From: an uncultured Eubacterium sp.
GTDB taxonomy: Bacteria; Bacillota; Clostridia; Lachnospirales; Lachnospiraceae
Assembly (NCBI GenBank): GCA_910589665.1
Contig: CAJUTR010000005.1
Span: forward strand, 1-64,000
DNA length: 64,000 nt
Direction of reading: 5' to 3'
The position numbers were made by a program, and so were the translations under genes. Below the pieces are notes generated by a model. The model saw only the letters and a list, made by a program, of their open reading frames with translations. It did not search any database and was not told where the DNA came from. Shown here one piece after another: positions 39,992 through 48,221 of the stretch. Every line of letters starts with the position of its first letter. Positions within the stretch are counted from its first letter, which is position 1.

Positions 39992-41827
39992 TTATTTGTG
40001 GAAAAATTCAACCACTGCCTCTGCCGCTCTCTCATTCATCCCGGGTACTGTTTTCAGCTCCTCCACCGTCGCCTTCTTGATCTCTTCGATAGATTCATAG
40101 TATTTCATCAGCGCCTTCCTCCTCGCCACACCTATCATCGGTATGTCGTCTAAGATCGAATGTACCTGCGCTTTTCCTCGTATCTGCCTGTGATACTCGA
40201 TTGCAAACCGGTGGGTTTCATCCTGAATCCGTGTGAGCAGACGGAATCCCTGGCCGTGGGTGTCGATCGGGATTTCCTCATTGCAGAAAAACAGCCCTCT
40301 CGTGCGGTGGTGGTCGTCTTTTACCATTCCACACACCGGAATCGTGATCCCCAGTTCCGCCAGCACGCGTTCCGCCACATTGACCTGCCCTTTGCCGCCG
40401 TCCATAAAGATCACATCCGGAAACAGGCGGAACGAATCCATTTCTGCCAGATTCTCCCGCTGCCCGTGGGTAAATCGTCTCGTCAGCAGTTCTTCCATGG
40501 AATGGTAATCGTCCGGCCCCGTCACCGAACGGATACGAAACTTCCGGTAATCATTTTTCTTCGCGCGTCCATTCTCAAACACGACCATCGAGCCTACCGT
40601 CTCAAATCCATTGATATTCGAAATATCGTACGATTCAACCCGGTTCAGTCCAGCCAGTCCTAGTAACCCCTCTAGCTCCTCCATCGCGCCGAGTGTCCTC
40701 TCCCGCTCCCGTTTCAATTTCTCGATATCCTGCTCCAATACCATCCTGGCATTCCGTTTCGCCAGGTCTAACAGACGCTCTTTCTCCCCCCGCTTCGGGT
40801 TGCGGAAAAACACCTTGTGTCCTCTCTTTTTGCCGAGCCACTCTCTTATCGCCTCGTCGTCCTCCGGCAGCACTTCCGTCCACAGCTCCCGCGGTATATA
40901 GGGCGTCCCCGCATACATCTGTTTGATGAACGCTCCGAGGATATGAGGCTCCTCCTCCCCGTTTACCCCGGTCAGGTAATAGTGTTCCCGGCCGATCAGT
41001 TTTCCTCCGCGGATAAAAAAGACCTGAACGACCGCCTCATCGTCCATTCTCGCCATCGCGATGATATCCCTGTCCTCATGGTCATCACTCGTAATCTTCT
41101 GCCGCTCCGTCACCTGCTTCACACTGTCGATCAGATCCCGGTACACAGCCGCCTCCTCAAACTGCATCTGCTCCGCGTACTGTTTCATCTTCTTTTCCAG
41201 ATCCCGCAGTACTTCTTTCGTATTTCCATTTAAGAAAGAAAGCGCCTTCTGGAAATTCTCCCGGTACTCCTCCTTCGAAACCGTTCCCTGGCACGGAGCC
41301 GGGCACTGACCCATCTGATGATAAAGGCACGGGCGCTCTTTTCCGATATCTCGCGGCAGCACTTTCCGGCAGCTCCGCAGATGGAACAGCTTATTCAGAA
41401 GCTCGATCGTACTCCTGATCGCCGCGCCGCTCGTAAACGGGCCGAAATACTTCGCCCCGTCGCGCTTCATCTGTCTGGCAAACACAAAACGCGGGTAATC
41501 TTCCGAAACGGTCGCTTTCAAAAAAGGATAGCTCTTGCCATCCTTTAACATCGTATTGTATTTTGGATTATGCTCCTTGATCAGGTTGCATTCGAGTACG
41601 AGCGCTTCGAGTTCACTGTCCGTCACGATATATTCAAACCAGGCAATCTGCTCGATCATGCGGGCAATTTTCGGCGACACGTTACGGCTCTTCTGAAAAT
41701 ACTGCCTGACCCTGTTTTTTAAAATAACGGCCTTCCCCACATAGATAATATGGTCATCCTTATCGTGCATCAGGTATACTCCCGGCTTCTCCGGAAGTTT
41801 TTTTAGTTCTTCCTCCAGATTAAACAT
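39992..41827 (-). CDS. uvrC: UvrABC excinuclease subunit C
   Basis: 611 residues from ATG 41825-41827 (GAGGT upstream; a start 17 codons earlier lacks one). GIY-YIG nuclease at the start (KPGVYLMHDKDDHIIYVGKA), UVR motif (EKKMKQYAEQMQFEEAAVYRD-like, near residue 205), UvrC RNase H-like domain (SYDISNINGFETVGSMVVFE; FPDVIFMDGGKGQV) and two helix-hairpin-helix units at the end (LDDIPMIGVARRKALM, LKTVPGMNERAAEAVV). Makes both incisions in nucleotide excision repair. Confidence 0.97.
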   Translation of the reverse strand: MFNLEEELKKLPEKPGVYLMHDKDDHIIYVGKAVILKNRVRQYFQKSRNVSPKIARMIEQIAWFEYIVTDSELEALVLECNLIKEHNPKYNTMLKDGKSYPFLKATVSEDYPRFVFARQMKRDGAKYFGPFTSGAAIRSTIELLNKLFHLRSCRKVLPRDIGKERPCLYHQMGQCPAPCQGTVSKEEYRENFQKALSFLNGNTKEVLRDLEKKMKQYAEQMQFEEAAVYRDLIDSVKQVTERQKITSDDHEDRDIIAMARMDDEAVVQVFFIRGGKLIGREHYYLTGVNGEEEPHILGAFIKQMYAGTPYIPRELWTEVLPEDDEAIREWLGKKRGHKVFFRNPKRGEKERLLDLAKRNARMVLEQDIEKLKRERERTLGAMEELEGLLGLAGLNRVESYDISNINGFETVGSMVVFENGRAKKNDYRKFRIRSVTGPDDYHSMEELLTRRFTHGQRENLAEMDSFRLFPDVIFMDGGKGQVNVAERVLAELGITIPVCGMVKDDHHRTRGLFFCNEEIPIDTHGQGFRLLTRIQDETHRFAIEYHRQIRGKAQVHSILDDIPMIGVARRKALMKYYESIEEIKKATVEELKTVPGMNERAAEAVVEFFHK

Positions 41828-41945
41828 ACTTACCTCATTTCTACTTCTTGCACATCCATTAAGCGGGTTTCTCGTCATCAGGCCAAATAGCCTTGACCCA
41901 CCCTCCCACCATTAAATTTATATTTAACGCACGTTTTTTCGCCAT

Positions 41946-42755
41946 TTACAAATTAAAAAATCTAGATATAACATCAACCAGGCCATCGTCATCGCAGTGC
42001 GGCGCCACATAATCCGCCGCCTGTCTCACCGGCTCTCCCGCATTCGCCATCGCGACGCCAAGTCCCGCGTACTGGATCATGGAAATATCATTAAATCCAT
42101 CCCCACAGCAGATCATCTGGCTGTGTGAATAGCCGAGCCGCTGTAAAAGCTTGGCAAGTCCATATGCTTTATCAATGCCAAGAGGCATCATTTCCACATA
42201 AAAATCCTCCGACCGATACACGCTGAGCCTTCCCTCAAATGCTTTCGCCGCCCTTTTCTCGACACCTTCCATCACATCCGGATGCCCAGTCAGCAGGCAC
42301 TTATTCACCGGATAAGTCACCTCTTTTCCAAAATCCTCTACGACATGGATGTCGATGCTGCACCCTTTGGCGTCAATCTGTATATACTGGTCCGCATCAT
42401 TTTCTGCGATAATATCATTTTCATGGTACGTCATGATGCCCGTTTTTTCGCGTTTGGAAAACTCATAAATTTCCTGTACGATGCCATCGGGAAGATTGAT
42501 GTTATAAATAACTTCGCCCGTCTGGCAGTTGCTGATACATCCCCCATTATAAGAAACGATGTATCCGCCAAACTCATCGAGCCGGATCTGCTTCGCCGTC
42601 GGCAGGATGCCAGCCGTACACCGTCCTGAAGCGATCGCCACTTTGACGCCCTCCTGCTGGATCCTGACGACCTCTTCTATCGTCTTCCCCGAAATCGTCT
42701 TATCTGTCCGCATGAGCGTACCATCCACATCGAGAACCAAAAGTTCATATGCCAT
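41946..42755 (-). CDS. Cof-type HAD-superfamily hydrolase
   Basis: 269 residues from ATG 42753-42755 (GGAGG seven bases upstream; a GTG one codon earlier is too close). HAD motif I LVLDVDGTLMRTD, motif II ASGRC, motif III region with Lys in KAYGLAKLL, and motif IV CCGDGFNDISMIQYAG with the two metal-binding Asp. C2-type cap between. Members dephosphorylate sugar phosphates or cofactors; the substrate is not predictable. The start overlaps the ftsH stop by one base (TGATG), hence coupled. Confidence 0.93.
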   Translation of the reverse strand: MAYELLVLDVDGTLMRTDKTISGKTIEEVVRIQQEGVKVAIASGRCTAGILPTAKQIRLDEFGGYIVSYNGGCISNCQTGEVIYNINLPDGIVQEIYEFSKREKTGIMTYHENDIIAENDADQYIQIDAKGCSIDIHVVEDFGKEVTYPVNKCLLTGHPDVMEGVEKRAAKAFEGRLSVYRSEDFYVEMMPLGIDKAYGLAKLLQRLGYSHSQMICCGDGFNDISMIQYAGLGVAMANAGEPVRQAADYVAPHCDDDGLVDVISRFFNL

Positions 42756-44740
42756 CACGATTCCTCCGTTACATCTGGTGTCTCTTTCTCCTGTGAATCC
42801 ACTGACATTCCCTCTATCGTTACTGCGGTTGAGTCGGCCGACGGTTCTACCGCCGCTTCACCGTCATCCTTCTTCTTGACGATAATCCCCGTCTCTTCCT
42901 CAAAAATCCTGACAAACTCTTTTCCGGTGATCGTCTCTTTCGCCACGAGATAAGCAGCCAGCTTGTGCAGGACTTCCTTATGCTTCTCGATCAGCTGATA
43001 CGCCTTGTCGTAACACTCTTTCAGAAGCTTCATCACCTCGCGGTCCACTTCGCTCTCCGTCGCGTCGCCGCAGTTCATGATCGTCCTTCCGTCCAAATAC
43101 TGATTCTGGATCGACTCCAGCCCCATCATGCCAAACTTCTCACTCATACCGTACTGGGTGATCATCGCCCTGGCGATCGAAGTCGCGCGCTCTATGTCGT
43201 TCGAAGCGCCCGTCGTCACATCGTCAAAAATAATCTCCTCCGCCGCGCGGCCGCCTAAGAACGTAACGATCTCCGAAAGCAGTTCTTCTTTTTTGCGAAG
43301 ATATTTCTCTTCCTCCGGTACCTGCATCACATAACCGAGCGCTCCCATCGTCCTCGGAACGATGGTGATCTTCTGTACCGGTTCCGCGTTTTTCAAAAGC
43401 GTCGTCACCAGCGCGTGCCCGACCTCATGATACGCCACGATCTTCTTTTCCTCTTTGCCCAGGATCCGGTCTTTTTTCTCCTTGCCGGCAAATACGACTT
43501 CGACAGCCTCAAACAGATCTTTCTGCGCCACGGCGGCCCTGCCCGCCTTCACTGCCATGATCGCCGCCTCATTTACCATATTGGCCAGATCCGCCCCGAC
43601 CGCACCCGAAGTCGCCAGCGCGATCTCCTCGAGATCGACCGTGTCATCCATGAGAACATCGTGGGAATGTACCCGGAGCACATCAATACGCCCCTTCAGA
43701 TCCGGTTTCTCCACGATGATCCGCCGGTCAAACCGCCCCGGACGCAGCAGCGCCTTATCGAGAACTTCCGGCCGGTTCGTCGCGCCGAGGATCACGATCC
43801 CTTTGGAAGAATCAAAACCGTCCATCTCCGAGAGAAGCTGGTTCAGCGTCTGCTCCCTCTCGTCATTCCCGCCTCCGTACTGGGTATCACGGCTCTTGCC
43901 GATCGCGTCGATCTCATCGATAAAAATGATACACGGCGCCATCGACTGCGCCTGCTTAAACAAGTCCCTCACACGGGAGGCCCCGACGCCGACAAACATT
44001 TCCACAAAATCAGAACCCGACAGGGAGAAAAACGGAACATTTGCCTCTCCTGCCAGCGCCTTTGCCAACAGCGTTTTTCCCGTTCCCGGAGGGCCGACCA
44101 GCAGCGCGCCCTTTGGCAGCTTCGCGCCGATCTTCCGGTACTTATTCGGGTTCTTCAAAAAGTCGACCAGTTCCGTCAGCGATTCTTTCGCTTCCTCTTC
44201 TCCCGCCACATCTTTAAACGAAACGCCGGTTTCCTTCTCTACGTACATTTTCGCCGTCGATTTTCCCACTCCCATAATACCGCCGCCGCCATTTTTTGTC
44301 ATCATGCGCATGAGCAGCCACAGAACGACCCACATACCGACAAACGGCAGAATGTAAGCCAGGAAAAATTCCAGAATCCCTGAACTCCGGTCTTCGATTT
44401 CCGCCGAAAATTCCACATTATATTTATTCAACATATCCTGCACCAATGCCGTGTCATTCACGTAACCGGTATAATACGTCACTTTGAGCATTGCGACCTT
44501 TTCCGCTGTCTTTGGCTCGATGTGTATCACGTTCGAACCAAAAGTCACCTTTTCGACCTGCCCTTCCTTCAGCATGTCGATAAACTTCGTATACGTTATT
44601 TCTTTTTTCGTATTTTTCTGTATTTCCGCATTTAAAAACACGATCACCCCGAAAGCAAAAAGCGCCGCAACGATGCAGATGATAATATTGGATCTCGTTT
44701 TCTTTGGGTCACCGGGTAATTTTTTATTTTTGTTTTCCAT
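42755..44740 (-). CDS. ftsH: ATP-dependent zinc metalloprotease FtsH
   Basis: 661 residues. Two N-terminal membrane helices (about 20-40 and 125-145) around an extracytoplasmic domain, AAA module with Walker A GPPGTGKT near residue 215, Walker B IIFIDEIDAIG, SRH region with GRFDRRI, then the M41 protease with HEVGH (His438, Glu439, His442; Val replaces the more common Ala) and the third zinc ligand further on. Degrades membrane and soluble proteins for quality control. C-terminal acidic tail of about 40 residues. Divergent from pyrG. Confidence 0.97.
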   Translation of the reverse strand: MENKNKKLPGDPKKTRSNIIICIVAALFAFGVIVFLNAEIQKNTKKEITYTKFIDMLKEGQVEKVTFGSNVIHIEPKTAEKVAMLKVTYYTGYVNDTALVQDMLNKYNVEFSAEIEDRSSGILEFFLAYILPFVGMWVVLWLLMRMMTKNGGGGIMGVGKSTAKMYVEKETGVSFKDVAGEEEAKESLTELVDFLKNPNKYRKIGAKLPKGALLVGPPGTGKTLLAKALAGEANVPFFSLSGSDFVEMFVGVGASRVRDLFKQAQSMAPCIIFIDEIDAIGKSRDTQYGGGNDEREQTLNQLLSEMDGFDSSKGIVILGATNRPEVLDKALLRPGRFDRRIIVEKPDLKGRIDVLRVHSHDVLMDDTVDLEEIALATSGAVGADLANMVNEAAIMAVKAGRAAVAQKDLFEAVEVVFAGKEKKDRILGKEEKKIVAYHEVGHALVTTLLKNAEPVQKITIVPRTMGALGYVMQVPEEEKYLRKKEELLSEIVTFLGGRAAEEIIFDDVTTGASNDIERATSIARAMITQYGMSEKFGMMGLESIQNQYLDGRTIMNCGDATESEVDREVMKLLKECYDKAYQLIEKHKEVLHKLAAYLVAKETITGKEFVRIFEEETGIIVKKKDDGEAAVEPSADSTAVTIEGMSVDSQEKETPDVTEES

Positions 44741-44848
44741 AGATTGGTTATCCTTTCCTAGTCTTCGACTCCTACTAGTATAATGGATTTTTTCCCATAA
44801 ATCAATGCCATAGATGTGAAAGATTCATGAAATTTTACTCTTTTACTA

Positions 44849-44877
44849 TTGAAACCCCTCCTTAAAAATAGTATAAT
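44849..44877 (+). promoter_or_regulatory. pyrG promoter
   Basis: -35 TTGAAA (44849-44854), 17-base spacer, -10 TATAAT (44872-44877). Predicted start near 44884, giving a leader of about 98 nt. Confidence 0.75.
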
Positions 44878-44899
44878 GAATACGTATTTTTATTTTAAA

Positions 44900-44975
44900 T
44901 GCGCACTGCCCGAGCGGTGCAGACCGGAAGAACTTTTAGTTCTTTGATGCGCAAAAAAGCGTGCGCGAATGGAGG
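44900..44975 (+). promoter_or_regulatory. Structured pyrG leader sharing motifs with the P-loop kinase leader
   Basis: TGCGCAC (44900-44906) can pair with GTGCGCG (44961-44967); between them AAGAAC/GTTCTT (44928-44933 with 44939-44944) forms a hairpin. TGATGCGCAAA (44945-44955) and GCGTGCGCG (44959-44967), followed by GGAGG, recur in the same order at 11039-11068. In some Firmicutes pyrG is controlled by CTP through leader RNA; this structure differs from the B. subtilis attenuator and abuts the ribosome site. Confidence 0.45.
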
Positions 44976-44981
44976 AAAAAC

Positions 44982-46592
44982 ATGGCTGTAAAATACGTAT
45001 TTGTAACCGGCGGCGTCGTTTCCGGACTTGGCAAGGGAATCACGGCCGCTTCACTGGGACGTTTATTGAAAATGAGGGGTTATCAGGTGACGATGCAGAA
45101 GTTCGACCCGTATATCAATATTGATCCGGGGACGATGAACCCGATCCAGCACGGAGAGGTGTTTGTCACGGACGACGGCGCGGAAACCGACCTCGACCTC
45201 GGACACTATGAGCGTTTTATTGATGAAAGCCTGACCAAACAAAGCAATGTAACGACCGGAAAAGTGTACTGGTCTGTTCTTTCCAAAGAGCGGCGCGGGG
45301 ATTACGGCGGCGGGACCGTTCAGGTCATTCCGCATATCACCAATGAACTAAAGAGCCGTTTTTACCGGAATGATGGATGCAATGAAACCCAGATCGCCAT
45401 TATCGAAGTCGGCGGAACTGTCGGTGACATTGAAAGCCAGCCATTTTTAGAGGCGATCCGGCAGTTCCAGCTGGACGTCGGACGTGAAAACGCGATCCTG
45501 ATCCATGTGACTCTCATTCCATATCTGAGAGCATCGGATGAATTAAAAACAAAGCCGACGCAGAGCAGTGTAAAAGAACTTCAGGGAATGGGGATCCAGC
45601 CGAACATCATCGTATGCCGCACGGAGATCCCATTAGAAAAATCCATCAAAGATAAAATTTCGCTGTTCTGTAATGTACCGAGCGATCAGGTCATACAAAA
45701 CCTGGACGTCGATACGCTGTACGAAGTACCTTTGGCAATGGAAGAAGAACATCTGGCTGATATTGCCTGCAAGTGCCTGAATCTGGAATGTCCGAATCCT
45801 GATTTGGCCGAGTGGGAAAACATGGTATACTCGATCAAAAATCTTTCCAAGGAAGTGACGGTAGCGCTTGTCGGAAAATATACCGCTCTCCACGACGCCT
45901 ATATCAGCGTCGTAGAGGCGCTGAAACACGGCGGATTTGCCCATAACGCGCAAGTAAACATAAAATGGGTCAATTCAGAAGAGTTAACCTCCGAGAACGC
46001 GGACGAACTGCTGCATGATGTCAGCGGTATTCTCGTCCCCGGCGGATTTGGTGACCGCGGCATCGACGGAAAAATATTTGCTATCCAGTATGCCCGAGAA
46101 CATAATGTTCCATTTCTCGGACTCTGTCTCGGCATGCAGCTGGCGATCGTCGAATTCGCGCGTGACGTGATCGGCTGGAGCGATGCCCACAGCGCCGAAC
46201 TGGATCCAGCCACGACACATCCTGTGATCCATCTGATGCCGGAACAGGATGGCATCGAAGACATCGGGGGCACGCTGCGTCTCGGATCGTATCCGTGTTC
46301 GCTTGATCCTGACAGCAAAGCCTATCAGCTTTACGAGGCGGAGACCATACATGAGAGACACCGCCACCGTTACGAAGTAAACAATTATTACCGGGATGAC
46401 CTGATCAAACATGGCATGAAACTCTCCGGGCTCTCCCCGGACGGCAGGATCGTGGAAATGATGGAACTTCGTGATCATCCGTGGTTTATCGCCACACAGG
46501 CGCATCCTGAATTCAAAAGCCGACCAAACCGCCCGCATCCTTTATTTAAGGGATTTGTCGGCGCGGCATTGGAGAATGGAGGTAACAAATGA
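44982..46592 (+). CDS. pyrG: CTP synthase
   Basis: 536 residues from ATG 44982 (GGAGG six bases upstream; an earlier in-frame GTG lies in the leader structure). Amidoligase domain first (KYVFVTGGVVSGLGKGITAA; DPYINIDPGTMNPIQHGEV), then a class I glutamine amidotransferase from about residue 290 with nucleophile Cys382 in LGLCLGMQLA and His-Glu in QAHPEFKSRP. Makes CTP from UTP, ATP and glutamine. Overlaps the following esterase gene by 4 bases. Confidence 0.97.
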   Translation: MAVKYVFVTGGVVSGLGKGITAASLGRLLKMRGYQVTMQKFDPYINIDPGTMNPIQHGEVFVTDDGAETDLDLGHYERFIDESLTKQSNVTTGKVYWSVLSKERRGDYGGGTVQVIPHITNELKSRFYRNDGCNETQIAIIEVGGTVGDIESQPFLEAIRQFQLDVGRENAILIHVTLIPYLRASDELKTKPTQSSVKELQGMGIQPNIIVCRTEIPLEKSIKDKISLFCNVPSDQVIQNLDVDTLYEVPLAMEEEHLADIACKCLNLECPNPDLAEWENMVYSIKNLSKEVTVALVGKYTALHDAYISVVEALKHGGFAHNAQVNIKWVNSEELTSENADELLHDVSGILVPGGFGDRGIDGKIFAIQYAREHNVPFLGLCLGMQLAIVEFARDVIGWSDAHSAELDPATTHPVIHLMPEQDGIEDIGGTLRLGSYPCSLDPDSKAYQLYEAETIHERHRHRYEVNNYYRDDLIKHGMKLSGLSPDGRIVEMMELRDHPWFIATQAHPEFKSRPNRPHPLFKGFVGAALENGGNK

Positions 46593-48121
46593 AAAAATTA
46601 CGATTTTTGACAACCGGCCTTTTTCTTCTCGGCGTTCTCGTATTCGGCAGCTTCTTTGCGAGCACAGCCGCGAACGCAGCCGAGTTATCCGTCCTCGTAC
46701 CGACAGAACGCGCCGTGTACCAGAGAAACGAGAAAAACAAAGCCGATCTGCTCATCCGTGTCAAATATGAATCAGATCAACATGTTACGGCCGCACTTTT
46801 AAGCGAGGATAACACCGCATGTTCCGAAACGGTCAGCCTGACGGCAACCGAAGGCAACGCCGGCATCTACGAGGGAACGATACCAGATGTGCCTGCTGGC
46901 GGCTGGTACAAACTGAACATCCAGGGGAAAGCTTCCGCCGACGGCGAAGCAGAAGTTTCGCAGACCGTCGAGAAGATCGGCGTCGGAGAAGTGTTTATCA
47001 CGGCCGGACAGTCGAACTCCTGCAGTTTCGGCGAAACACAAACTTATGCGCAGGAAGATATGGTTTCCGCCTTTGATCCCAAAAAGGATGTATGGCAGCA
47101 CTGTGATGACCCACAGCCGTGCATCAGCGGTTACTCTGAGGGAAACGGAAAAGGTTCTCCCTGGCCGAGCGCCGGTGACGCATTATTTGAAAAACTTCAG
47201 GTTCCGATCGGATTTGTCACGACCGGTTACGGCGGCTCCACGATCGCCCAGCTGCTTGATAAGCATTACGCGGCCATTTTAGACGCGATCGAAACGCTGC
47301 GCCCTTACGGCTACCGGGCCATCCTGCTCCATCAGGGAGAAGGCGATTCCGGCATCGGCACAAAACAGAAAGACTATGCCGAATCCCTGATGAAACTGAT
47401 CCAGCAGACGAGAAAAGATGCCGGGTACGACCTGATCTGGATGGTGGCAAACGCCGCCTACAACCCGTGGACGTCGATTGCGGCAAACAATGAGATTCTG
47501 GAGGCGCAAAAAGAAGTGTGCGACGAGGAGACGATCTTTCTCGGCCCTCTCACCGACGACATGGACAAAGATTCTGGATACCGCCGCAAGCAGGATAACC
47601 TCCACTTCAACGAAGAAGGACTGAAAGAACACGGACGCCGCTGGGCAGAAGCGATCACCACGAAGCTCATTCCAGATTATTCACAGCTTCCGCCGGACGA
47701 ACCGGATCCGACACCGGCCCCCCCGGCGCCATCCACGCCGGAGCCGGCAACACCTGTTCCGGTTCCGCCAGTGATCACGAACACGCCTGCTCCTGCTCCG
47801 ACGGCCGCACCGCCCGAAGAGACGAAACCGGTATCACTCAAAGGAAAAACGTTTAAGAGTGGCATGTTCCAATATAAGATCACGACGGATCAAAAGAATC
47901 GTAAGAAAGTAAAGATCATCGCCATAAACGGCAAAACAAAAAAATCCATTACGATTCCGAAAAAAGTGAAATACAAAGGTTCATCCTATCAGATCAGCGC
48001 CATTGAGAAAAAAGCACTGAACAAGCTGAAAAAACTGAGGAAACTAAAAGCACCATCTACGATCTATAAAACATGCAGGGCAACATTGAAACGAAAAAAA
48101 GTTGTCGTAAAAAAATACTAA
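46589..48121 (+). CDS. Secreted SGNH-type carbohydrate esterase with BspA-like C-terminus
   Basis: 510 residues. Signal peptide (cleavage near ANAAEL), an N-terminal beta domain to about residue 130, then a sialate-O-acetylesterase-like SGNH domain (VFITAGQSNSCSFG with the Ser near residue 140; FVTTGYGGSTIAQLL; LLHQGEGDSG; late DNLHFNEEG for the catalytic Asp/His). A Pro-rich linker (about 370-415) leads to a basic LRR_5/BspA-type end (ISAIEKKALNKLKKLRKLK). Predicted deacetylation of polysaccharide outside the cell. The start overlaps the pyrG stop (ATGA) and GGAGG lies in the end of pyrG, an odd pairing for a secreted protein. Confidence 0.82.
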   Translation: MKKLRFLTTGLFLLGVLVFGSFFASTAANAAELSVLVPTERAVYQRNEKNKADLLIRVKYESDQHVTAALLSEDNTACSETVSLTATEGNAGIYEGTIPDVPAGGWYKLNIQGKASADGEAEVSQTVEKIGVGEVFITAGQSNSCSFGETQTYAQEDMVSAFDPKKDVWQHCDDPQPCISGYSEGNGKGSPWPSAGDALFEKLQVPIGFVTTGYGGSTIAQLLDKHYAAILDAIETLRPYGYRAILLHQGEGDSGIGTKQKDYAESLMKLIQQTRKDAGYDLIWMVANAAYNPWTSIAANNEILEAQKEVCDEETIFLGPLTDDMDKDSGYRRKQDNLHFNEEGLKEHGRRWAEAITTKLIPDYSQLPPDEPDPTPAPPAPSTPEPATPVPVPPVITNTPAPAPTAAPPEETKPVSLKGKTFKSGMFQYKITTDQKNRKKVKIIAINGKTKKSITIPKKVKYKGSSYQISAIEKKALNKLKKLRKLKAPSTIYKTCRATLKRKKVVVKKY

Positions 48122-48142
48122 GATAGCAATACCATAAATCAT

Positions 48143-48176
48143 AAAAAACCCGGCCCCCTATCCAGCCGGGTTTTTT
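48143..48176. terminator. Intrinsic terminator after pyrG-esterase
   Basis: Perfect 12-bp stem AAAAAACCCGGC / GCCGGGTTTTTT (48143-48154 with 48165-48176), 10-base loop, T-run on the plus strand. Confidence 0.9.
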
Positions 48177-48221
48177 ACCGTATTTTCATCTGTGTTTCTC
48201 ATGACTGCACGATCCGATTGC

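Noticed and set aside
43415..44383. Long plus-strand ORFs (300-322 codons) opposite ftsH
   Set aside because: They are antisense to a full-length, well conserved FtsH, are rich in Arg, His and Pro or Ser, and lack a recognisable domain: shadow frames.
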